Made by a program: the position numbers and the translations under genes. 9,154 nt of DNA, taken from the NCBI RefSeq assembly GCF_000250875.1, contig NZ_JH604865.1:1-9154 (forward strand), given 5' to 3'. The notes under the pieces are model-generated. The model saw only the letters and a program-made list of their open reading frames with translations. It did not search any database and was not told the DNA's origin. Positions 1 through 5,865 of the stretch are shown in pieces. Numbering within the stretch: the first letter of the stretch is position 1; each line of letters starts with the position of its first letter. The DNA comes from Sutterella parvirubra YIT 11816 (GTDB lineage: Bacteria; Pseudomonadota; Gammaproteobacteria; Burkholderiales; Burkholderiaceae_F).

Positions 1-2852
1 GTGAGAGTAATTTCCGCGTGGAAATTCAGGGCGGAGCGCAGTCGGCTCGCGACTTCCGCGTCCGTTTTCCAGCTCCGGATGTCAAGAGTGTTTCCGGTGC
101 GCTCCCGCCAGTCCTTCGTGATTTCAAGGAGTTTCGTCATGAAGGCTCGCACGAACCATGCTTGGGTGCCATTGACGCGCGATTTGTTCTGGGCGGCGAG
201 TTCGCGCAGCACGATTCGGCGGGCATCGGATTCATCGTCCAAAAAGAGCGCGTGTCGGACGGCGTCCTGCTCTTTTTCGTTCAAGAGCTCAAAGTGACGA
301 AGACGATTCGCCGAGGCGAGCTTGCCGACGATATCTTCGATCGAAGCCGCGATCGTGGTGACGTCGGCCGTACCGAAGACCGCCGTCAGATATGTCTTGT
401 GAAGTTTGTTGAGACCATACCGCTTGTCGGCTTTGGTCTGATTGCCGGGACGCGAGACGCAGATCAGATTCGCTTCTGAGTTGAAGACTGATCCCATGGC
501 GCTCGTCGTGAAGGCGCGAGGGATGATGTGGTCGTACTCGACCACGTCACCGAGCTTCGCGCCGGTGTACGCGCAGATGCCGCGACTGGCTTCACGGATG
601 CGGCTGTCTTTGTCCTGCCAGCGCTTGAGCTCAAAGTTGAGCCCTTTCTCGGCGTTCTTCTTCGCGAGAGTGTTCTTCTTGAGCTCCGCGGTCGACGCCG
701 AAAAGGCGAAGCGGTTGGACTCAATGATGATTGAATACCGGATGTCCGTATCTGTGAGCTCCTTCCGCGACATCAGGTGCTGAGCAGCAAGCTTCGCTGC
801 TTCGAAAGCCTGCCGGTCCAAAGCCTTCGACAATACGCCGTCGAACGGCCGGACGGCGTCAGCGGGGAGGCGCGAGCATTGAGCCATGCCGGCGGCGTTC
901 GCGCGCATGCGCCAGTGATTCTCGAGATGCGCGGCGAGAGACGTCGAGGTGAAGCCGTCCCGCTCCGTGTCGATGAGCGTATGAAGCTGCGCGAATACGT
1001 ACGGACTTGCGGTCCTTTCGAGCTGCTTGGGCGTGAGTTGAAGAACGTCGCGCAGGAAGGCGTGCATCGTCTTCGTGGCGTTCCAAGCCTTGAAAAGATC
1101 TTTCTCTTCGGCGTTCGTCGGCTTGAACTTCTTCTTTTGGTCTTCCGCAGCTCGAATCTTGGCGTCAAGGGCATCGTAGCGCATGCGGAATTCGCCGCCG
1201 AAATCCTTTCGGATCGCTTCAATGCTTCGGCACAGCGACGCCGGTGTGCTGCGGGACTTCTCATGCACGTGACGGTTCCACAGAACCGTGCGCAGAATGC
1301 GACCGATCTCCGGCGTCGCATCCAAAATGTTGCCGAGCAAAAGATCAAGGACTTTTTTCTTCATCGGCGGATGGATGTCCGCTCGTTCGAGAAGGCGTGA
1401 CGGGCCGTCAAGCCACAAGCCGTTTTTCGCGGCAGCGACCTCTTCGTAGTACTCGGCTGCGAACGTCAGAAACGTCTCCACGTGCTGCGTGCCCAGCGTG
1501 TCAGAAAGCGTTGCGAGGGGCTCATGGAGCTCCTGAGTGCGGTATCCGGCAGCGAGAGCTCGAAGGGCGTATCGGTCGAGCTTGCTGCTGCGGTCCAGTA
1601 CGCGCTGCAGGACGTAGCTGTCCGCATAGACGGACGGATCCTGGTTCCGGTTGAACATTCGCGAGCGGCGGTCGGTGTAGAGCAGGATTTCATCAAGTCC
1701 GGTGCTCAAAGCCCTGTCGGCGCGCTCGAATTTTTGGCTCCAGATACGCCACTTGTCGCCGTACCGGCGGGTGAGCTCCGCGGCGGAGAGCCAAAGCGTC
1801 TGATCGAACGGCGGACGGCGGTTGTTCTGATCTTCATAAGGGGGGATCGTGCGGCGCGGATCGGTGGTGCAAAGCGCATCCAGAATGTCTTTCGACGCGG
1901 TCAGCTCGTCAATGAGCTTCTTCATGTCGGCCTTGCGCTCAGCGTCAGGGTGGAAGTACTTCAAGCCGCGAAGCCAAACGACTTGAAACTTCTCGGGATT
2001 CCACTGGTTGGCGACTTCCGGGTTCGGTTCGTCAAAGTACCAGCGTAGGGCGCGCAGCTGAAGGTTCGAGACGTTGCAGATGAACGTCTTGAAGCGCTCT
2101 TCCGATCCAAAGAGCTCAAAGACGCCCTGAAGACGGGGGTCGCGGAGCATGTCGTGCGCGATCATCTCGAAGTACTTGCTGCGGTGATGATGCCCGAGTC
2201 CCAGCTGCATGACGATCGACTTCGCTTCGCTCGACAAGACCTTGATCGCATCTGCGTACAGTTTTTTCTGTTCCGCGAACTCCGGGAACTGTTCCGTCAC
2301 GTACTTTCCAAAGTCTTTGGCGGAGGGAAGCGCCTTAAACAGTTGTTCAACGGCGCCGGGGTTTTGCGAAAGGGCGTCCCATTGTGTGCTGATGGGGATG
2401 CCGAGGGAGAAAAAGCCTCCAAGGGTTTCGTGGTCGGCAAAAACCGCAGGATCGACGCTGTCAAGGGTCGTAGGATCGACTTGAGCTTCAGACTCAATGC
2501 GGGTGAAGCCGCGTCGCTTGAGAAGAGAACTCAGCGCCTCCACCGTTCGACGCATTTCTTCGTCCCGAATGAGTCCGGGTTTTAGTTTGCGCAGAGCGTC
2601 AATGACCTGAAGAACGAGGCGGCGCGCGAGCTTGAAGCGTTTGCCGCCGCGCAGACGGTGTCGGACGGCACGGCGATTCGTCGTGGAGTAGTTGAGCCCA
2701 TCCCCGTCTGCGGGCTGGACGATGGTGTACGCAGCGGCATATTCAGCGGAAGGAGCGGCACCGGCAGGGTGATTGACGAGGAAAAGCCCGGTGTTCTTCG
2801 CACCAAGGTCGAAGGAAGCTGAGGAATGGAAGACAGGTCGGACGGTAGGCAT
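1..2852 (-). CDS. cas9: Cas9 endonuclease, type II-B (FnCas9-like), C-terminus cut by window edge
   Basis: RNA-guided DNA endonuclease, the effector of a type II CRISPR-Cas system. The minus strand reads open for 950 codons from ATG 2852-2850 and runs off the left edge without a stop. Seen: RuvC-I FDLGAKNTG with catalytic D15; arginine-rich bridge helix at about 59-79 (NRRAVRHRLRGG...); RRGF at 113-116; recognition-lobe motifs HHHRSKYF (R224) and DPRRTIPPYEDQNNRRPP (331-348); RuvC-II IIIESNRFAF with E711; HNH motif YDHIIPR with D774 and H775, and N804 in SRPGNQTK; then RHALFL (866-871) and VNGTQ (893-897). These blocks match my memory of Francisella novicida Cas9 closely, hence II-B. The RuvC-III His/Asp and PAM-interacting region are outside. 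Family members are roughly 1,350-1,650 residues, so about a third is missing. No good Shine-Dalgarno precedes the ATG, but D15 sits where expected. Third codon positions look more A/T-rich than in cstA or thyA. I see no frameshift. Confidence 0.96.
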   Translation of the reverse strand, partial: MPTVRPVFHSSASFDLGAKNTGLFLVNHPAGAAPSAEYAAAYTIVQPADGDGLNYSTTNRRAVRHRLRGGKRFKLARRLVLQVIDALRKLKPGLIRDEEMRRTVEALSSLLKRRGFTRIESEAQVDPTTLDSVDPAVFADHETLGGFFSLGIPISTQWDALSQNPGAVEQLFKALPSAKDFGKYVTEQFPEFAEQKKLYADAIKVLSSEAKSIVMQLGLGHHHRSKYFEMIAHDMLRDPRLQGVFELFGSEERFKTFICNVSNLQLRALRWYFDEPNPEVANQWNPEKFQVVWLRGLKYFHPDAERKADMKKLIDELTASKDILDALCTTDPRRTIPPYEDQNNRRPPFDQTLWLSAAELTRRYGDKWRIWSQKFERADRALSTGLDEILLYTDRRSRMFNRNQDPSVYADSYVLQRVLDRSSKLDRYALRALAAGYRTQELHEPLATLSDTLGTQHVETFLTFAAEYYEEVAAAKNGLWLDGPSRLLERADIHPPMKKKVLDLLLGNILDATPEIGRILRTVLWNRHVHEKSRSTPASLCRSIEAIRKDFGGEFRMRYDALDAKIRAAEDQKKKFKPTNAEEKDLFKAWNATKTMHAFLRDVLQLTPKQLERTASPYVFAQLHTLIDTERDGFTSTSLAAHLENHWRMRANAAGMAQCSRLPADAVRPFDGVLSKALDRQAFEAAKLAAQHLMSRKELTDTDIRYSIIIESNRFAFSASTAELKKNTLAKKNAEKGLNFELKRWQDKDSRIREASRGICAYTGAKLGDVVEYDHIIPRAFTTSAMGSVFNSEANLICVSRPGNQTKADKRYGLNKLHKTYLTAVFGTADVTTIAASIEDIVGKLASANRLRHFELLNEKEQDAVRHALFLDDESDARRIVLRELAAQNKSRVNGTQAWFVRAFMTKLLEITKDWRERTGNTLDIRSWKTDAEVASRLRSALNFHAEITL

Positions 2853-2992
2853 GATCAATGCGGTGGGGTTGGTTGATGGCGCACGAGGCGAGGTCCGATC
2901 CAAGTTAGAAGATTTTGAACGATGGAGGGCGGGGGTTTTCCCGAGAAATTCAGGCTTTCTAAGGGATCTTGAGAGGGGTTGAGAAGGGGAAT

Positions 2993-3026
2993 AAAAAAGC
3001 CCGATTTCCAACGAAATCGGGCTTTT
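2993..3026 (-). terminator. Rho-independent terminator after tRNA-Ser (possibly bidirectional)
   Basis: A perfect 10-bp stem, GCCCGATTTC (2999-3008) with GAAATCGGGC (3013-3022), encloses a 4-nt loop. Read on the minus strand it is followed by six T (complement of 2993-2998), which ends the tRNA-Ser transcript 12 nt past its CCA. On the plus strand four T follow, so it may also stop transcription in that direction. It insulates cas9 from transcription arriving from the tRNA and pepT. Confidence 0.92.
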
Positions 3027-3037
3027 CTGAAGTGTTC

Positions 3038-3128
3038 TGGCGGAAGGAGAGGGATTCGAACCCTCGATACGGAATTTCCGTATGCCGCCTTTCCAGGGCG
3101 GTACAATCAACCACTCTGCCATCCTTCC
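3038..3128 (-). tRNA. tRNA-Ser (anticodon GGA)
   Basis: A 91-nt class II tRNA with encoded CCA (3040-3038). The acceptor GGAAGGA pairs with TCCTTCC, and the discriminator base is G, as in serine tRNAs. The anticodon stem CCGCC/GGCGG holds the loop CTGGAAA, giving anticodon GGA (3094-3092), which reads UCC and UCU codons. The long variable arm is a TACGGAA/TTCCGTA hairpin, typical of tRNA-Ser. The T arm is GAGGG-TTCGAAT-CCCTC. It has its own promoter at 3206-3234 and a terminator just downstream, so it is a single-gene unit. Such tRNA 3' ends are common integration sites; I see no second copy of this 3' end inside the window. Confidence 0.97.
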
Positions 3129-3205
3129 TAGATGCTTCGGCGTCAACGTGGGTTCGTGGTGACGAAACTTCACGCTCAAGAGCTCGCGCTCAGCCGAGAG
3201 ACGCA

Positions 3206-3234
3206 ACTATACCGAGGCACAGCCGGACTGTCAA
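3206..3234 (-). promoter_or_regulatory. Sigma70 promoter of tRNA-Ser
   Basis: On the minus strand the -35 hexamer is a perfect TTGACA (3234-3229). A spacer of exactly 17 nt follows, then the -10 hexamer TATAGT (3211-3206), one mismatch from consensus. Transcription should begin near 3199, giving a leader of about 70 nt before the mature tRNA at 3128. The promoter lies just past the pepT stop with no hairpin terminator between, so pepT read-through into the tRNA is possible. Confidence 0.88.
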
Positions 3235-3253
3235 GAGTTCCGAAAATTTTTTC

Positions 3254-4543
3254 TCACTTCGCGGTCATCAGCGCCAGCGTGACCTCGAGACTCTTCTCCC
3301 AGCCGGAGAGCGGCAGCATTTCCGCGCGCGAGTGGAAGTTGAGCCCAGCCGTGAAGTAGTTCGGCGTCAGCAGCCCCTTGGTCGAGAGGAAGGAGCCGTC
3401 AGTACCACCGCGCATCGGCATCGTGTTCGGCTCGATGCCGAGTTCGTCGAAGACTTCGTAGAGGCGGTCGATCCCGGAGCGGTTTTCTTCCGTCACGCTG
3501 TCCGCGATGTTCGCGTAGCTGTCTGCCATGGTGAGTTCGATCTGCGCCTTCGGATGGCGAAGTTTCAGATACTCGCAGGCTGCGCGCACGAGCGCCTTCT
3601 TCGCGTCGTAGCCGGCGCGGTTGTGGTCGCGGATGTTGAGCGTGAGTTTGCCGGCGGCGGGCGTCGCTTCGATCGTCTTCACGTGGATGAAGCCCTCGCG
3701 CATTTCGGTGTGCTCGGGCGTCTCGGCGCGGTCGAGCATCGAGATGAAGTCGTGCAGAACCATGATCGGGTTCACCAACACGTTTTTCGACGACATCGGG
3801 TGCGCGGGCACGCCCTTGACGCTCACCGTCGCCCCACCCGCGTTGAAGGTCTCGTAGACGAGTTCGCCCAACGCGCAGCAGTCGATCGTGTAGGCGACGT
3901 CGACGGGGAAGCGTTCGAGCTCAAGGCGCTTTGCGCCCAAAAGCCCGATTTCTTCGTCCGGCACGAAGGCGACGTAGATGTCGCCGTGGGGGCGGTTTTC
4001 GCGGATGACGATGTCGAGCGCCGCCATGACGTTCGCGACCGCGGACTTGTCGTCCGCGCCGAGGACCGACGTGCCGTCCGAGACGAGGATGTCGTCGCCG
4101 ACATTGGGGGCGAGTTCGGGGTGCGCGTCGGCGCGGATCCAAAGATCCTTCTCCGCGTTCTGAAGAATGTCGCCGCCGTCGTAGTTTCGGACGAGCTTCG
4201 GATGGATGTCGGGCGAGAGGCCCACGTCGACCGTATCGAGGTGCGCGACCCAACCGAGCGTCTTGACGCTCTTGCCGGAGGGCAGGTTCGAGGGGAGCTT
4301 CGCGGTGAGGACGGCGTATTCGCTCAGATGAATGTCGACGAGACCGAGTTCGCGAAGTTCTTCGGCGAGGATCTTCGCGAGCTCGCGCTGGCCTTCCGTG
4401 CTCGGGACGACGCCCGCCTTAGGGTTGCTCTGAGATGTGCAGGCGACGTAGCGCAGGAATCGTGCGAGGAGATTCTTCTTCTTGGCGGAGAGCGCGTCGT
4501 CGGTGAGCGCGGTGGTGGGGTCGATGGCGGTGTTGGCCGTCAT
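3254..4543 (-). CDS. pepT: Peptidase T (tripeptide aminopeptidase, M20B family)
   Basis: Cytoplasmic di-zinc aminopeptidase that removes the N-terminal residue from tripeptides, used in peptide turnover. The 429 residues compare with 408 in E. coli PepT. Metal-site motifs are visible: AHLDTVD (H101, catalytic-type D103), LGADDK (bridging D164), VPDEEIG (catalytic E197 and metal ligand E198), YTID (D221), and near the C-terminus RGGTDGS followed by NFHSRAE (H404). VPSTEG near residue 47 and NYDGGDI near 120 are PepT hallmarks. The chosen ATG (4543-4541) follows AAAGGA with six bases between. An in-frame ATG at 4639 would add 32 unrelated residues and overlap the divergent gene, so I reject it. 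The N-terminus still has about 20 extra residues compared with E. coli. The gene is divergent from the DUF1178 gene. Confidence 0.94.
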   Translation of the reverse strand: MTANTAIDPTTALTDDALSAKKKNLLARFLRYVACTSQSNPKAGVVPSTEGQRELAKILAEELRELGLVDIHLSEYAVLTAKLPSNLPSGKSVKTLGWVAHLDTVDVGLSPDIHPKLVRNYDGGDILQNAEKDLWIRADAHPELAPNVGDDILVSDGTSVLGADDKSAVANVMAALDIVIRENRPHGDIYVAFVPDEEIGLLGAKRLELERFPVDVAYTIDCCALGELVYETFNAGGATVSVKGVPAHPMSSKNVLVNPIMVLHDFISMLDRAETPEHTEMREGFIHVKTIEATPAAGKLTLNIRDHNRAGYDAKKALVRAACEYLKLRHPKAQIELTMADSYANIADSVTEENRSGIDRLYEVFDELGIEPNTMPMRGGTDGSFLSTKGLLTPNYFTAGLNFHSRAEMLPLSGWEKSLEVTLALMTAK

Positions 4544-4595
4544 GATTGGTCCTTTGGCAAAATCAGAGATTCCGCGCACGCGTGAGCGGTGCTCC

Positions 4596-4623
4596 TCTAT
4601 ACTGCGCGGGTTCTTACTTTCGA
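4596..4623 (-). promoter_or_regulatory. Possible pepT promoter, sharing a TATA element with the divergent gene
   Basis: On the minus strand TCGAAA (4623-4618), a 16-nt spacer and TATAGA (4601-4596) make a moderate sigma70 match in the 85-base gap between pepT and the DUF1178 gene. The same bases read on the plus strand contain TATACT (4598-4603), a good -10 for the DUF1178 gene, but without a recognisable -35. Both assignments are inference from hexamer matches only. Confidence 0.35.
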
Positions 4624-4628
4624 CTTTT

Positions 4629-5042
4629 ATGGCGCTCAAAGTCTACGACTTCTCCTGCGAAAACGGGCACACCTTCGAAGCGTGGCTCGCTTCGCCCGAC
4701 GACGAAGCACTGTCCTGCCCCGTGTGCGGTTCGACCAAGCTCGAACGCCGTCCTGCGGCTTCGCGCATCGGGCGCGTCGAGGGCACCGTCCGCACTGACG
4801 TCGACCAAGATCTCGCCAAGCGCCGTGCTTTGGAAGCGAAGGCGCTCACGGCGATGCGCCGGGTCGTCGCCGAAGCCGAAGACGTCGGCCGCCGCTTTCC
4901 TGAAGAAGTGCGCAAGATGGCTCTGAACGAAACGAAGCATCGCCTCGTCAAGGGGGAGTGTTCCGCGGAAGAAGCGCTATCGCTTCTTGAAGACGGCATC
5001 CCCGTCGCGCCCGTGCCGGATTTTCTCAAGTCGAACAACTGA
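4629..5042 (+). CDS. DUF1178 family protein with zinc-ribbon-like N-terminus
   Basis: A 137-residue soluble protein of the DUF1178 family, widespread in alpha- and betaproteobacteria and of unknown function. Seen: the N-terminus MALKVYDFSCENGH is the family signature. C10 and H14 with the later CPVCG pair (C30, C33) look like one metal-binding ribbon. The Arg-rich stretch ERRPAASR follows, and the C-terminal half is helical and charged, with ETKHRLVKGE (about residues 101-110), also typical of the family. The loop between H14 and C30 seems shorter than in members I remember. The ATG at 4629 is chosen because the family signature begins there; an upstream in-frame start at 4482 would run into pepT. 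No clear Shine-Dalgarno is present, and a TATACT element at 4598-4603 would give a short leader. It may be co-transcribed with the next gene, 33 nt downstream. Confidence 0.88.
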   Translation: MALKVYDFSCENGHTFEAWLASPDDEALSCPVCGSTKLERRPAASRIGRVEGTVRTDVDQDLAKRRALEAKALTAMRRVVAEAEDVGRRFPEEVRKMALNETKHRLVKGECSAEEALSLLEDGIPVAPVPDFLKSNN

Positions 5043-5075
5043 ACGACAGAATCCTCTCTGCTTTTCCACATACGT

Positions 5076-5606
5076 ATGACCGAAGAATTCGCCCCGCATC
5101 CCGCCATTGACCTCATGAACCAGGACAACGTCTTCCTCGCGTTGGAAGAGCTCGGCATTGCGCACATGCAGCACTGCTGGATCCTCGCCAACGCCCCGGA
5201 GCACGAAGACGCCGCCGCGGTGGCGGAGCAGGCGTCGGAGTTTCTCGAAGACCTGACGTCGCTTTTCGTGGGTGAGGCCGGTCCGGACCGCGTCGTGCCG
5301 AACGGTTGGGCGGGTTTGAAGATGGGCGGCCACCTGCGCCGCACGATGCCGACGGTGCTCGCCGCGCGACTGCCGGAGGCGTTCGCCGGTCAGGCTTTGG
5401 AATCGGTGCCGGATGCCGTCATCATCCGCACCGCGCTTGAGGCCTATCTTTCGTCGCTCGAAAAGGTCTCCACCGAAGACGCGGCGCACGCCGCCCGCGG
5501 CGCGAAGCTCCCCGCGAAGGACTACGTCGACTTCATGGTCGCCTGGTCGGGCGTCTTCTCCGGCAAGGCGGACGCGCTCAAGCTCGATCCGCGGTTTGCG
5601 CTCTGA
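5076..5606 (+). CDS. Hypothetical protein, 176 aa, no recognised domain
   Basis: I do not recognise this protein. It is acidic and alanine-rich in its first half, with no signal peptide and no membrane segment, so probably cytoplasmic and helical. Recurring features are a stretch with a single Cys and several His residues (HMQHCWILANAPEHED, about 30-45) and a Gly-rich patch (NGWAGLKMGGHLRR, about 76-89). The reading frame is supported by the strong G/C bias at third codon positions shared with neighbouring genes, and by a hairpin terminator placed just after its stop. It starts 33 nt after the DUF1178 gene on the same strand, so the two probably form an operon. The ATG at 5076 has no obvious Shine-Dalgarno; an internal ATG (MNQDN, 5115) is possible but no better. 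No function can be assigned. Confidence 0.75.
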   Translation: MTEEFAPHPAIDLMNQDNVFLALEELGIAHMQHCWILANAPEHEDAAAVAEQASEFLEDLTSLFVGEAGPDRVVPNGWAGLKMGGHLRRTMPTVLAARLPEAFAGQALESVPDAVIIRTALEAYLSSLEKVSTEDAAHAARGAKLPAKDYVDFMVAWSGVFSGKADALKLDPRFAL

Positions 5607-5640
5607 TCGGCTTCAAAGACAGAATTTATCGACCGCCTGC

Positions 5641-5682
5641 GGCGCCGTGCATCTGCCAAGCGATGCGCGGCGCTTTGCGTTT
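5641..5682 (+). terminator. Probable Rho-independent terminator after the 176-aa gene
   Basis: An 11-bp GC-rich stem pairs GCGCCGTGCAT (5641-5651) with ATGCGCGGCGC (5662-5672), containing one G-U wobble and a 10-nt loop. The tail TTTGCGTTTT is T-rich but interrupted. The stem starts 35 nt past the stop codon at 5606. It most likely ends the DUF1178 and 176-aa gene transcript. Confidence 0.7.
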
Positions 5683-5743
5683 TGGTGCCTGCGCTTGAGC
5701 GCTAATGCGTTCGGATACGTGCTCGTCCTTAAGTCAAGAGGGG

Positions 5744-5762
5744 GCGCGAAGAGCGCGAAAGA
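5744..5762 (+). repeat. Short tandem GCGCGAA-type repeat in the cstA upstream gap
   Basis: GCGCGAAGA (5744-5752) is followed directly by GCGCGAAAGA (5753-5762), then a degenerate third unit TGCAAAAAG. The copies lie in the 259-base gap between the 176-aa gene and cstA. GCGAAGA-rich intergenic repeats occur in various bacteria, so this could be one dispersed element, but a two-unit repeat can also arise by chance. The rest of the gap (5683-5800) shows nothing else I can support. Confidence 0.3.
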
Positions 5763-5800
5763 TGCAAAAAGGAGTACTCCGAACGGCGGATCCCGGTGGA

Positions 5801-5806
5801 TATAAT
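5801..5806 (+). promoter_or_regulatory. Consensus -10 element for cstA
   Basis: A perfect TATAAT lies 59 bases before the cstA start. The expected -35 region around 5778-5783 (TCCGAA) is a poor match to TTGACA, which would suit a promoter that needs an activator, though that is inference. Transcription would start near 5813, giving a leader of about 53 nt that includes the cstA ribosome site. Confidence 0.6.
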
Positions 5807-5865
5807 GGCCCGGACTCTCATGCCCGGCCGCGTCAGCGTTAAGGCACTGAAAAAGGAGACAAATC

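Noticed and set aside
18..2585. Several plus-strand open frames (18-479, 777-1400, 1482-2048, 2154-2585)
   Set aside because: They lie antisense to the continuous Cas9 frame, have no recognisable motifs, and are broken from one another; they are shadows of cas9.
773..2806. Other minus-strand open frames in the cas9 region (773-1348, 1466-1696, 2582-2806)
   Set aside because: They are out of the Cas9 frame and low in complexity (Arg/Ser/Pro-rich), as expected of shifted readings of a GC-rich gene.
2969..4585. Long plus-strand frame of 538 codons
   Set aside because: It runs through the tRNA-Ser gene and antisense to pepT, whose metal-site motifs are clear. Its composition (Arg, Asp, Val and His rich) is typical of antisense frames in GC-rich DNA.
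4544..4639. Upstream ATG (4639) as the pepT start
   Set aside because: The 32 extra residues have no PepT similarity and would overlap the DUF1178 gene start. The ATG at 4543 has a good ribosome site.
5807..5829. Inverted repeat GGCC-C-GG / CC-C-GGCC around the cstA transcription start
   Set aside because: Only six pairs with a central mismatch in GC-rich DNA; too weak to call an operator.
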